Shown in pieces: positions 22,408 through 34,088 of a stretch of 64,000 nt of DNA. The stretch is from Prosopocoilus inquinatus (lineage: Eukaryota; Arthropoda; Insecta; Coleoptera; Lucanidae). Each line of letters opens with the position of its first letter. Within the stretch, counting starts at the first letter, position 1. The DNA lies in the NCBI GenBank assembly GCA_036172665.1, contig CM069872.1, positions 55,352,101-55,416,100 of the forward strand, read 5' to 3'. The translations under genes and the position numbers were made by a program. The notes below the pieces were generated by a model that worked only from the letters and a program-made list of their open reading frames with translations, was not told the origin of the DNA and searched no databases.

Positions 22408-24240
22408 ACCGTCAGCTCAGGGTACAAACAGCCCTTAATTACAAGTAACGTGCTTGTACTCAACTCTACTATGTCATAATTAATGATACAAGACCACATT
22501 GCATCTGGAAGGTCATAAACAAGACTGCAAGCGACTTTTTACCGTCAGTTCAGGGTACAAACAGGCCTTAATTACAAGTAACGTGCTTGTATTCAACTCT
22601 GCTATGTCATAATTAATGATACAGGACCACATTGCATCTGGAAGGGCATAAACAAGACTGCAAGCGACTTTTTACCGTCAGCTCAGGGTACAAACAGCCC
22701 TTAATTACAAGTAACGTGCTTGTACTCAACTCTACTATGTCATAATTAATGATACAAGACCACATTGCATCTGGAAGGTCATAAACAAGACTGCAAGCGA
22801 CTTTTTACCGTCAGTTCAGGGTACAAACAGGCCTTAATTACAAGTAACGTGCTTGTATTCAACTCTGCTATGTCATAATTAATGATACAGGACCACATTG
22901 CATCTGGAAGGTCATAAACAAGACTGCAAGCGACTTTTTACCGTCAGTTCAGGGTACAAACAGGCCTTAATTACAAGTAACGTGCTTGTATTCAACTCTA
23001 CTATGTCATAATTAATGATACAAGACCACATTGCATCTGGAAGGGCATAAACAAGACTGCAAGCGACTTTTTACCGTCAGCTCAGGGTACAAACAGCCCG
23101 TAATTACAAGTAACGTGCTTGTACTCAACTCTACTATGTCATAATTAATGATACAAAACCACATTGCATCTGGAAGGTCATAAACAAGACTGCAAGCGAC
23201 TTTTTACCGTCAGCTCAGGGTACAAACAGGCCTTAATTACAAGTAACGTGCTTGTATTCAACTCTGCTATGTCATAATTAATGATACAGGACCACATTGC
23301 ATCTGGAAGGTCATAAACAAGACTGCAAGCGACTTTTTACCGTCAGCTCAGGGTACAAACAGCCCTTAATTACAAGTAACGTGTTTGTACTCAACTCTAC
23401 TATGTCATAATTAATGATACAGGACCACATTGCATCTGGAAGGTCATAAACAAGACTGCAAGCGACTTTTTACCGTCAGCTCAGGGTACAAACAGCCCTT
23501 AATTACAAGTAACGTGCTTGTACTCAACTCTACAATGTCATAGTTTGTCATAATTAATGATACAAGACCATATTGCATCTGGAAGGGCATAAACAAGACT
23601 CCAAGCAACTTTTTACCGTCAGTTCAGGGTACAAACAGCCCTTAATTACAAGTAACGTGCTTGTACTCAACTCTACTATGTCATAATTAATGATACAAGA
23701 CCACATTGCATCTGGAAGGTCATAAACAAGACTGCAAGCGACTTTTTACCGTCAGTTCAAGGTACAAACAGCCCTTAATTACAAGTAACGTGTTTGTACT
23801 CAACTCTACTATGTCATAATTAATGATACAGGACCACATTGCATCTGGAAGGTCATAAACAAGACTGCAAGCGACTTTTTACCGTCAGTTCAGGGTACAA
23901 ACAGCCCTTAATTACAAGTAACGTGTTTGTACTCAACTCTACTATGTCATAATTAATTATACAGGACCACATTGCATCTGGAAGGTCATAAACAAGACTG
24001 CAAGCGGCTTTTTACCGTCAGCTCAGGGTACAAACAGCCCTTAATTACAAGTAACGTGTTTGTACTCAACTCTACTATGTCATAATTAATGATACAGGAC
24101 CACATTGCATCTGGAAGGTCATAAACAAGACTGCAAGCGACTTTTTACCGTCAGTTCAGGGTACAAACAGCCCTTAATTACAAGTAACGTGCTTGTACTC
24201 AACTCTACTATGTCGTAATTAATGATACAAGACCATATTG
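22408..24240 (+). repeat. 133-bp satellite core, 14 marker copies
   Basis: The marker ACCGTCAG starts at 22408, 22541, 22674, 22807, 22940, 23073, 23206, 23339, 23472, 23615, 23748, 23881, 24014 and 24147. That is an exact 133-bp period, except for one 143-bp step caused by a small duplication near 23,540. Units contain CTCAGGGTACAAACAGCCCT, TAATTACAAGTAACGTGCTT, TCATAATTAATGATACA and CACATTGCATCTGGAAGG. Two variants (GCCCTT with GTACTC, GGCCTT with GTATTC) partly alternate, so a dimeric stage preceded amplification. Confidence 0.97.
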
Positions 24241-25090
24241 ACCGTCGGAAGAGAAGAAGTCGTTTGTACCTTCTGCCAGCACATTCTCAGGATATAAAAC
24301 ATGACGTGTTAACCAACCTTTAGTAGTACTAAGTCGCAGTCGGCAAGAACATGGCGCGATCCAGTATCGTATTGTGATCTGGAAGAGGTAAGGGGGTTAG
24401 ATCGCATCTAGGAGGTCATAAACAATACTGCAAACGATTTTTCACCGTCAACTCATGGTACAAACAGCCCTTAATTACAAGCAACGTACTTGGACTCAAC
24501 TCTACTATGCCATAATTAATGATACAAGACCATATTAACTGTCAGAAGAGAAGACATCGTCTGTACTTTCTGCTGGCACATCCTCAGGGTATAAAACATG
24601 ATGTGTTAACCCAACTTTAATAATACTGAGTCGCATTCGGTAAGAATATGGTGCGATTTGGCTTCGTATAGAGGCCCGGAAGAAGTGACGGTGTTAAATC
24701 GCATCTGGAAGGTAATGATCAAGACTGCAGGCGACTTTTTACCGTCAGCTCAGGGTAAAAACAAGTCTTAATAACATGTATCGTGCTTGTTCTAGATTGT
24801 ATTATGTCGTAATCAGTAAAGTGATGGTGACACGACTTCACATTGGCCGTCGGAAGAGGAGACGCCGTTGTGTGGGGGTTGTACCTTCCGCTAGGGTACA
24901 AAACTTGACGTATTAACCTCGCCTTTGCTCGTATAAAGTTGTAACATGTAGAAATATAGCGATTTAGAAACGTATTAAGCTTTGGAAGTGGAAAAGATGG
25001 TTAGATCGCATCTGAAAGGTCATGAACAAGACTGCAATCGCCTTTCTACCGCTGGCTCAGGGTACAAACAAGTTTTAATTATGTTGACAC
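24241..25090 (+). repeat. Right edge of the satellite: full-length ~297-307-bp units
   Basis: Markers at 24147, 24444, 24741 and 25048 are 297, 297 and 307 bp apart. Each unit holds the segment missing from the 133-bp type: CCGTCGGAAGAG, GTACCTTCTGC, GGGTATAAAACATGA, TTAACC and GAGGTAAGGGGGTTAGATCG-like blocks. Divergence rises toward the right end. Confidence 0.92.
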
Positions 25091-27640
25091 GTTTTCAAGA
25101 TTTAAAGCAGAATATGATGCGTTCGGTGGATGGAAGTGAAATAAACGAACGAGGCGGCGCGGCGCGGCGCGGCGGATTTATTTGAATATTTCCCTTTTAA
25201 TTCGCGCGCACTCTTGGAGAGCCACACTTGAATTAAATTAATGAAATAAAGCCAGCTGCTGTTAAGCCTTCTCTCGCTTTGAAGTCGTCGTCCCGGCACT
25301 TGGCAGCAAGCCTCTAAACGGCGCAGAAGACGAACTTTTTAATGAAAGGGGTCGAGACCCCACCGAGGTGCCAACGTAATTGCCAACAAGCAAATCTCTC
25401 TTTGCCTTTTTAATTACTACTTTTGTAAAGAAGAAGCGGGCGGCAAGTCGGCTGCTTTAAGGACAAACCTATTGTGGCCGCTTGATGGCGCGCCTGAAGC
25501 TCTACTGCTTTTATTACTTTTATTAACACAAAAGAGCGTACATCCTGTATACATTCGGACGTACGTATTTTTCCCTTTTTTGTTTTTTTTTTTTTTGTTT
25601 TGGGGTTGGGTTGTTTATTCTTCATCGCATAATCGCTCGTGTCAACATCTTTTTTACCGGCGCGGCGGTCAGGGGGTCTCATTGGAATGATGGCGAATTC
25701 CTTTTTGCGTTTCGTTAGGTCGGAAAAGTCGCGACGTACTTTTCCGTTTGTTTCTCTTTAAACAAGTGTGCAGTTGGCGGGGTCGTGGGCGAATGGTGGG
25801 CGGGGGGGCGCGGGGGAGATGGGGATGGTTTACGCCTCGGGGATGTTTCTATTAGCCCCCGCATTGTTTTCCGCTGCTGTGTGTGTGTGTGATCCCCCGC
25901 AAAACACGCGATTGTTTGAAAGACGTGTGATGCGCCTATTGACTTTTCCACCCTCGTCATTGTTTAATATAAAATTCTTGATCGGTTCCGTCGGAAAATC
26001 GCCCTCATCGAAGAGCTTCTCGGCCTGTTCGCTTTCTTTCAATAATGGCATTGAACCTCTGCCAACGTCAAGAAATTCGCGCCGGACGTTCTCCCCGAAA
26101 CGCTCTCCGAAGTTCCTTTTTATTTTTTTGATTTGAATTCGCCCCGTCGGGGCACGTCCGCGTCACGATCTAAAAACGAGACGCCGCCTCGTCATCCCCC
26201 GTTTTTAAAGGCAAATCCGATAATAAGAAGTGCTTTAGCGCTTCAGCCAGGAGGCAGTAAAATTTCGCCTAATACGAAATATCGACGGCGAATTTGCTTT
26301 GCGTGACTTTAACAGGTGAGTCGATCTAACATTGCAAGACCCTCCCCCCCCACCCCGCCCCCGACTCGCGAATTTTAAATAAAACTTCCCCCACCCCCCT
26401 CCACGGTTTAAACGAGCCTGAACTTAGGACGACGACTGGAAGAAGCAACCAATCCGACTTCTAGCCGACAGACTTTTATTAGCTCAAGCGAAGGTGCAGG
26501 TACTTCCGCTCGGTAATTTAATTACCATGATGCTCTGCGCTTTGAAAACTCAATTTACTTCTTTCGCCGAAACAATCCGAAATAGTTTTGAATGAATAAT
26601 TGATGAGGCCGACCGGCCAACGAAGGCGAGTCACTGAATTAACGAAAACCTCACCGCGTCGTCGTCTCAGACCAGAATGATATTTTCCTTTCTTCCTGTT
26701 AGAGCTCACTGAAGTGTTTAGGACTAAAACTTTTCGAACGGTTCGATCGAAACCGATGCATTCTTTGCTTTTCTCATCCCCCGTTCCGTTGGAGCCGAGT
26801 TCGCAATCATCGAGGTCAGAATGTCGCCCTGCAATCACAATCCAGGTACGAAACTCTTGAACTCGGCGAGAAACGACGCGCGGGTTATGAAGCCGGAACG
26901 CGAACATCGCAAGTCCTGGCGCGAACTCAGTTGGGTTCTTTCGCGAACCTAGTTAAGCAAGCAATTTATTTTTTGTACACAAACAGTTCGAGCCAACTTT
27001 AGTCGTGATTACGATTGAACGCCGTCGCCGTTGGTTGTTACGATTCACCATCAAGAGGCGTCGCCGTCTCCCACCCCCACGGACGCCGCCGTCGTCGCCC
27101 TGGACATTTATTTAATTACATCGCCTTCGACTCCTCAACAATGAATTTCACTGATCGGAAATTAAAGGAAAACCCAATTCCGGGAGGGTGTGTGGGGGGG
27201 GGGAATGTCTGAAGAGCACAAAAGTGAGCAGCTGCTAGCGCGCGTAAACCTCATCGTCGATTAAATATTCAACACGTAAAGCAAAGGCAAGCGGTTATTA
27301 TGTGTGCGTTTAACTTCATCTTCGCGTCGGCTAACTTGCCTTGGTAGGTAATCGCCTTTTAAAGAACTTGCAACTAATTTAAATTTAATTTGAATTTGCA
27401 GTCGGCGCAGTTTAGTATACGTAACAATAAAATAATAATCAAATATTATCGTCACGACGCGACGCGGCGACGGCGAGGCTTTGTGGGTTTCCTCCTACAA
27501 AAAAAAAAAAAACTAGCTGACGGGGGTTGGAAGCCCGCTTGTCATCCCCTTCGTCGTCGGAAGATGATGATGATGATGGTCGTCTCCGACGCTCGAAGCA
27601 GCGAAAAGCGCGGGGCGATTTATTGCCTGGGATTTACGCC
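25091..27640. other. Single-copy-like region with simple repeats, no gene recognised
   Basis: Contains a GGCGC-rich patch (25,152-25,175), T-run (about 25,576-25,597), GTGTGTGT (about 25,880-25,892), C-runs (26,340-26,400), a G-run (27,194-27,203) and an A-run (27,498-27,512). A 129-codon minus-strand frame (26,518-26,907) is open but matches nothing I recognise and has no clear splice or promoter context. Confidence 0.5.
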
Positions 27641-27644
27641 AAAA

Positions 27645-27800
27645 AAAAAAAAAACGGTCTGCGAATCGCACCACAAAATTAAATCGCGGCGCGGGACGAC
27701 TTGTGTTATAGAAATCCGAACGATTATTTAGATGCGAATTGCACCAGAAAATTAAATCGAAGCGTGGGACGATTTGTGTTACGCAAGTCTAATTAATTAT
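27645..27800 (-). repeat. Two reverse copies of the ~65-bp repeat of 46 kb
   Basis: GC(A/C)CCA(C/G)AAAATTAAATCG and GGGACGA(C/T)TTGTGTTA occur twice about 70 bp apart. They are the reverse complement of units at 45,990-46,265. Confidence 0.8.
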
Positions 27801-27841
27801 TTTATTTATTTCAGACTTTCCCAATCATGTTCGCCAATCAG

Positions 27842-28335
27842 AATTCCCTACTCCTGATTGTGATGGCATGCTCGTGGAAGCAATTTTATTTTACTATATT
27901 TCGAAAGGGCGTAATTATCAAGTAATAAGGAGGGCACACGAGAAATAAGTGTGTATGTAAAGAGGAAAAAACGCCGACGCAGAAACTTTAAATTATGCAG
28001 AAAATTGGCAACTTGTAGCGAGGGGTGGAAACAACGAACGCGCGGGCGGTGATAAAGTGCGTGGGTTTTGGGGTTTAGGTAATCGGGTCGTCGAATAAGG
28101 CGAGTCATTCCGTATCGCGAAAATAATACGCTACAAGGTATTGGTAAAAAGAAAATTATTTGCTGTGTAAAAACGGGAGGACGGGGGTTGGAAACCCACT
28201 TTTCATCCCCTTTTGTCCCCACTTCTTTTCTTCAATCAGAATCAACAGTTGGATCTCGATTTTCTTTGCTAGTAGCGCTTCTGGTTTTCTGTAAAAAGCC
28301 AAAAATCGATTTCCAATTTGTTTTCCACGGTTGCT
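27842..28335 (-). repeat. Reverse copy of the dispersed family at 45.1-45.8 kb
   Basis: Read on the minus strand, blocks GGAAATCGATTTTTGGC, GGACAAAAGGGGATGAAAAG, TACCTAAACCCCAAAAC, CACTTTATCACCGCCCGCGC, TTGCCAATTTTCTGCA and TAAAATAAAATTGCTT run in the same order as at 45,150-45,770 on the plus strand. Interspersed indels give about 500-620 bp per copy. I see no terminal inverted repeats. It may be a non-autonomous element or a low-copy duplicated segment. Confidence 0.85.
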
Positions 28336-28770
28336 CGAATGGCGTTTAAACGGATATTCAGAATTGTCGCTTTTCTCCTCTTCCATTTTTACTCTCCTTG
28401 AATTTGTACGAGAATACAGCTTCTTCTTTATGCGAAAAATTGAATTTCTCTTTCACAACTCACCGACGTCCAGCTGGAATCTTTCCTGAGGCACGAAATT
28501 TAAATTAAATCAGTAAAATTCGGTTACGACTAAATTGAACGGCGAAGATGTGTATCTTCATTCGCGAAATTAATTATAAACGAAAGAAACCGACCGATTG
28601 AAAAAAATTAATTGAACAAACTTCCAACGAGGAACACGTAATTAAGTCAAGAGATTGCGCTCGAAGAACCCGGAAGATCGTTTTCTCGTCTGCTGTAGGA
28701 GTCCCCCCCCTCTTCCCTTGTAGATTTCTGCCTCCCTCTTTTCAATAGCATCAAGTGCTTAGCTACGCAA
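28336..28770. other. Spacer, no gene seen
   Basis: AT-rich sequence with a C-run at about 28,707-28,713 and no recognised features. Confidence 0.45.
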
Positions 28771-28774
28771 AAAA

Positions 28775-29095
28775 GTTCTTTAATCGTGTGCGTAATTAGG
28801 TGCAATATTGCACCTAATTATGCGCGTTCTGCTCGCACTGCTGCGAACACCGCGTGCAACTTCTTTTGGAAATTCAGCCGGCCCTACTTCATCTTGACCT
28901 TGTACGCGTTGTGATATTATTTAATCGCGATGTAATTTTCATAAAACATTGCATCTCCACGTGCTGAATATATTCGAACCTTTACACTCCTCGCCGCGGG
29001 TAGGCCTTCACCAAGTCGCAGTGAATCCTCCGGAGGTTTTTAAGGGCATAGGCAGAGCCCTAAACAATTCGATAATACAAAATATACCTTTTTAT
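28775..29095 (-). repeat. Diverged reverse unit of the 377-bp family, with a perfect palindrome
   Basis: On the minus strand this matches the 42.9-44.1 kb array unit end to end: the GTAATTAGGTGCAAT segment, TTGGAAATTC, TGACCTTGT, ACATTGCATCT, TATTCGAAC, GGCCTTCACCAAGTCGCAG and AACAATTCGATA. A perfect 28-bp palindrome centred on GCAATATTGC lies at 28,793-28,820. Confidence 0.82.
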
Positions 29096-29204
29096 TTGAT
29101 TTTTGATTGATTTTGATTGACATTAGTTATTCTTTTAATTAGTTTTATTTGGTTAGGATTATTTTAGTCATTAAGGAAATATACCTTTCTGTTTGATTAG
29201 GATT

Positions 29205-29297
29205 ATATTTAATATAATAATATATATATATAATTATGTATTTATTATATTATATATATATATTGTATAATATAATATATATATATATATATATATT
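29205..29297. repeat. (TA)n-rich tract
   Basis: TA runs are broken by AATTATG and TTGTATAA. Flanking copies of TTTTATTTGGTTAGGATTAT at about 29,143 and 29,322 form a direct repeat around it. Confidence 0.88.
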
Positions 29298-29360
29298 TAA
29301 TTTTAATTCCTTTAATTAATTTTTATTTGGTTAGGATTATTTTAGTCACTGAGGATCGTG

Positions 29361-30565
29361 GTTTCCTTTGGTCCTCGTCTTGAGGCGTCTGCTTCCACCG
29401 CACCATGAATTCGTTGAAGACGACTTCTCGGGGTGCTCGATTAATCTAAGGGTTGTCTTGGGGTTGTTGTGGTGACTTGATCTCCCCTAGCGGCGAAGCG
29501 GTGGCAAAATCCGTGGCGATGGTGTAGATGTTGTGTCCAGGGGCGACGTCGGCGACGTCCGACGCTTTACGAAAGCGTTTGTAAACATACAACACGAAAA
29601 TTTGTCGATGTTAAACTTGCTTAACTCGGCCACTTCTCACAGTTTTGACAGTTTCGAAATAATAACACCGACTGATCGTGCGGTAATTATGACTGCAATG
29701 ATCGCAAAACATTCCGTCCACTGATACATTTTCCGATGTTATTTTTTTCTTTTTTTGAAATTGTCCTCTATCCCTTAACAATTAAACGTAAAAATATTTC
29801 AAACATGTTTTTTTTTCCGATGAGGGCTTAACAACGAACGGCGATAATTAAATTTTCCATCGCGAAGCAGAGCGATGTTATCATCATCGTTTCGAGAGCA
29901 ACTTTCGAATCGAAATTATTATTTCAGGCCGGGAAACAATAACACTCCGGCGTAACGTTACGCATTGTATTTATTTATTTATTGTAGTTTAATAAATTTG
30001 GGGGGGGGGGACGCAATTCAATTCGCCTCGGGCGATTCTCCCTCGAAACTTTCGTCGGGGAAAGCCGCCGCCTGACGCGGTACGCGTAACATGTGGTTGA
30101 GGGTTTCTTTCGAAGAAACTTTTTAGACTCGTCTTTCTGGCTCCGATGATGCACCCGGATCAGTCCGGGAAGACGTGCGACGACTTTCTTATGCGACGAA
30201 ACCTCGAGGAGGCGAAGCTCGTTCGCAGCAATAAAAAAAAAGCAACGAAGAAGAATCCTCAACGAAAACGAGGTCTTTTTGCGTTTTGTTGAGAGAAAAA
30301 CGTATAGGTGGAAGTCCGTGGGCGACGACGGCCGCGCCGATTCTCGTTTATTAAAAACAATTGGCATTACTGCACGTGCACGTTCCGGCATCGCTCAGTT
30401 TCGTTGTTGTTGCGTTTAATTTCGCTGCGCGATAAGATAAGCGGTAAATTATTGCGGACATGCCAAGCTGCTGGCTGCGGCTCGGATAACGTGTTATTAC
30501 GAAAACTAATACGCACATGAAAATGCTTTTTTTTTTAATTTTTGAAATAAAGGCATCTTTTCCTG
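29361..30565. other. Single-copy-like sequence, no gene recognised
   Basis: Includes a G-run at 30,001-30,010 and an A-run near 30,232. A 138-codon minus-strand frame (29,975-30,391) overlaps other frames and has no recognisable domain. Confidence 0.45.
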
Positions 30566-30569
30566 CGGA

Positions 30570-30690
30570 GTGTAAAAACGAATTGCCAAACTGCAAACTC
30601 GCTTATCATCTACCGGTCTTAAAGCGATTTTTTTGCCGGCCAGGCCCTTTTATAATTTACTTTAACGATTCGGTCTGGCTCACCCCCTCG
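30570..30690 (+). repeat. Dispersed ~120-bp repeat, copy 2 of 3
   Basis: AACTGCAAACTCGCTTATCA, CGGTCTTAAAGCGATTTTTT, GCCGGCCAGGCCC and the following CGGTCTGGCT parallel the copy at 17,455-17,600. Confidence 0.75.
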
Positions 30691-30953
30691 TTACGTCACT
30701 TTTTAACCTTTTAAGATTGTTTATATGCGTCACAATTGGGACAATAATTTGTGTTGTGAGTTTTATTTTTTTTTTTTAGTTTTCTTCGTTCCTATCTGCT
30801 TTTTATAATTCTTCGTCGTTTTTTTTGCGTGGCTTGAACGTTCGTGCAGAGCTTGGTTGACCTTGAAATTCATTCGAATCCTCAACTCGTCTAAGTCATT
30901 CCGAAATCCAGTTCAAACGCTCTCGACTCGATCCTCAGAACACAAGCCGAATC

Positions 30954-30957
30954 AATG
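30954..30957. other. Left target-site duplication (AATG) of the LTR element
   Basis: AATG immediately precedes the left LTR and is repeated immediately after the right LTR at 34,355-34,358. Confidence 0.85.
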
Positions 30958-31223
30958 TGTTAGAAAACCACAAATGTAATACATCAATAATTGCTTTATT
31001 AGTACAAATAACTTTTAGTAGATTTGAAAAAAACAATTGGATATTTTTAAGACGAAATACAAAGTGTTGCCAGTTGTTGAGTCTTGATTCGACTGCCCAA
31101 GGCTTGAATTGTCATCCGCACTAGCTGACGCTTTCTGCTGCCTCAGCGTCTGCCTCTTCCCACACGCTGGTACTTCCCCGGCGAATCTTATCGCAACTAT
31201 GCTGGCCACACAGGTTTCTCACA
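30958..31223 (-). repeat. Left LTR (3' LTR by inferred orientation)
   Basis: 266 bp, TGTTAG...CTCACA on the plus strand. Minus-strand AATAAA lies at 30,995-31,000. An open frame of 64 codons inside it is repeated exactly in the other LTR and is not a gene. Confidence 0.92.
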
Positions 31224-31559
31224 CGGCCTCTCCTGACATTTACGTGTCCCCACGTAATAGGGTACATCAGGGTACCAGCTACCTGGGCAACAGGCAATGG
31301 GACATTAGAGTCGCAAATGATCAAAATATAACAAAATACTAAAACAGCCAAAAATAGTAATCAGATAAGTAACTAGTGCAGACAACTTGAGGATTCTTGT
31401 AGTCTTCCTGAAAATGTACAGTGAACACGTGTATGCATACACAGTCAAATATGCGCAATACAAAAAAAATACAAAAATATAATATCTCTCAAAATAATCA
31501 AGTCATGATAATCAAATTGATAATAATATTGGAGCTCCATTTTATTTCCAGGTAGGACT

Positions 31560-31700
31560 AAAAGTACCAGGGTTTTCACCTGCAGTTAGTCCCCCTGCCC
31601 AGAGCTCTGTCCCAGAACAAAGTACCAGGAATTTCACCTGCAGTGTTCTGTACCAGAACAAAGTACCAGGATTTTCACCTGCAATGTTCTGTCCCTTACC
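31560..31700 (-). repeat. Short tandem repeat inside the LTR element
   Basis: AGTACCAGG(G/A)(T/A)TTTCACCTGCA occurs three times, spaced about 57 and 42 bp, near 31,564, 31,621 and 31,663. Confidence 0.85.
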
Positions 31701-32779
31701 ACACCTTTCGTTACTCATCATAATATCGTATCCAGGGCTTGACATTTTTCAACCCTTCAATAACCTTATAGGGTACCCTTGAACGAGTGGCGCTAGATAT
31801 GTCGGTCATCCCATATCTGTCATTTTCCAACACTTTACTGACCCTAATCGGTCCTCTCTAACACGGCAATAGTTTTTGGCTGGTTCCGTTCCATACCTTC
31901 ATATTTATCTCCCATTGTTGTTAGGCAGTTTTTTTTTTTAATTACCTAATTATACCTTCCAACTTTTCCATTTCATCGTGAAAGTGTTATATCGTTCAAA
32001 TGATGAGACGTTCCATAGGTACCTACAAAATAAGTTTTTTTTTTTTTTTAAACCTGATCGCTTATGCGGTGAGGCACCCCAAACGTTAAAAAAACGTATT
32101 TTTCAAGGAACTGATAACAAACCTAAACACATATAAATTTTTGGGATTAATTGTAATCTGCCCATTCAGTGTTAAATATGGATAAAGTTTTATCTGAAAA
32201 GTTGTTAATCTTCATCGAATTTGGCGTTATTGTTCTCTTTTTCCGACTAAATTGTATCTAAAAGTGAATGTTTATTCAAACAAGGATAAGCTTAACTCTG
32301 CTCTGCATTTAAATAGTATAATAGTATAACTCCGCTTTTCGTAACTCCGCAAACGGATGGACGCGAAGGAACACCGAAAAAGTGTTCCCTGGTGTCCAAA
32401 AAGTAAATTAACTCCAGATTTTTATCAGTGTATTTAGTACCAAGACACTGGTATTTACGGGATGTAATTAGATAAACTTCGGGAAAGCATCAGTTATGAT
32501 AAAACGTAAGAATTGCTGGTTTTGGGTTTAACAAAAGTGATTATTCTGATGAAAATGAAACATACAGTTTGGCGTTTTTTTTTTTTTTTTTTTGGGACGG
32601 GATGCAAGGATTCACGCCGTTTACCTGAATTTGTTTTTGTCACACAGTTTTTAACGTATTTTGCTATGAAACGCCTCATACGGGAAACCAATAATTACAA
32701 GTTTACATATTGTGAATGGCCTGTATTTTTGGAAAAACTGTAAATATTACTTGATTTAAAATATCGAATTATAATCATT

Positions 32780-33016
32780 TCAGTAAAATTTTGTCCTATA
32801 AATATTTCTACATTCATGACATTTCGTGACCACTGAAAAATCTTTTAATTGGCTGATATCATCAATCTCAATATGAGCACGTACAAATGATTTAGGTTCA
32901 ATAATTGCGTCACCCAGATTAGTTATAATAACAGGAACCGAAATTGGTTTACTTTCAAGTTCTAACGTGTTAGCCGCACTTTCTGAAATGAGAAGACTGG
33001 CTGCCGAAATCGACAA
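32780..33016 (-). pseudogene. Element-internal open frame, possible gag-pol remnant
   Basis: This minus-strand frame of 78 codons lies downstream of the broken gag in the inferred transcript. It has a regular mix of residues (for example SVPVIITNLGDAIIEP) unlike the low-complexity frames elsewhere. Its place fits the linker before a protease domain, but the DTG/DSG catalytic motif of a retropepsin is not seen. Identification is tentative. Confidence 0.35.
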
Positions 33017-33069
33017 AGCATTTCATTTATTTATTTTTTTAATAAGAAATATTTAGTGCAATATTGTCT

Positions 33070-33860
33070 TTATTTCCGATAAAATTTATATATTTTTTTT
33101 TTATTCCAACGCACGTGAAATAATTTTTTTAAAGCTATTTTCTGTTTGAGCAATATGCAGGTGCCCTGTACGGTTCGGAAACAATAACATATCAGGCGTG
33201 TGACATCATTGTGTTTAACAGATGAAGTTGCCCTGGTTGTTTGTTTTGTTAAATTTCTGTTGGTAAGAATAAATCGTAAATGAGTGGCAAGGACGTATGG
33301 ACCCATAATACGTGCCGCAGAGGCCATAAATTCCCGTCTACATATCGTCAATATTAAATTAAATAAAAGGCGTGTGAAGTACATATTCATAAAGAGATTC
33401 ATTCGATTGTGGTTTACAGGATATGAGTTTCTGCAATAATCTCTGTATATCGCGTTTGGGATGACAATTTCTCTGAAGCCTAGCATTTCATTCTTCCTAT
33501 GCTAACAAACACATTACACACTAAACCATACCTTAGCGGTACCCTTCAATTTTTCAATGCTAAATGAAAAATTGTTTTATCATTCCACTCATGTATCAGG
33601 GCGAACTCATTAACAGAGTTTAACCACTGATTCGCATCATGTATTACAGAGTTGAACTCAGAAATAATATTCATGGCCATAGAAACGTTACTTACGCCAA
33701 ATGTCCTTTTCGACCAACCTCTCAATTCCCCGATTACCATCGCAGTGCCAAATTGCGAAACGCTATCAGCAAAAGCACCTCCATCTGCAGCCGAAAGGGT
33801 TTCTCTCCTTTCTTGCGACCAACTCCTATCACCACCCTGGAGTTGCTGCCACCCTCAAGG
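33070..33860 (-). pseudogene. Broken gag of the LTR element
   Basis: On the minus strand, 33,740 down to 33,546 encodes a peptide with the Trp/Ala/His pattern QWLNSVNEFALIHEW, typical of retrotransposon capsid (gag) domains. It stops at 33,546. The capsid-like sequence appears to resume in another frame just beyond a run of A, so a single-base slip there is the likely break. Further on, toward 33,150-33,200, a degraded Cys/His cluster resembling a CCHC zinc knuckle is spread over more than one frame. The part upstream of 33,740 also shifts frame. The 138-codon frame at 33,070-33,486 is not the natural gag frame over its length. The product would normally form the particle that packages element RNA. 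This copy cannot make it intact. Confidence 0.7.
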
Positions 33861-34088
33861 ATTCGCTCCGGTTTGTCGAACGAAAACGCTGACATCGTTC
33901 ACACGTTCGGTCATCCAATTCAACCATGGTGCGACCATGCAGATTCATTGCGGTTCGATATCGTTCCCAAGTCACCTTTACCAACTTTTCTCGCCCGTCA
34001 GATGTTTACGGCGTAAATCCCTTATTCCGCTGTCGATACATCGCAATAAATACGGCTCACAAAGCACGGGGCATAATCCCACTTCTGA

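Noticed and set aside
22408..24240. CRISPR-like regular repeats
   Set aside because: The whole 133-bp unit is repeated and there are no unique spacers. The DNA context is eukaryotic.
26518..26907. 129-codon minus-strand frame in single-copy sequence
   Set aside because: No recognisable motif, no clear splice sites or promoter. Kept only as a note in the region entry.
31015..31209. 64-codon minus-strand frame, identical to one at 34,146-34,340
   Set aside because: Both are inside the two LTRs, so identity reflects LTR identity.
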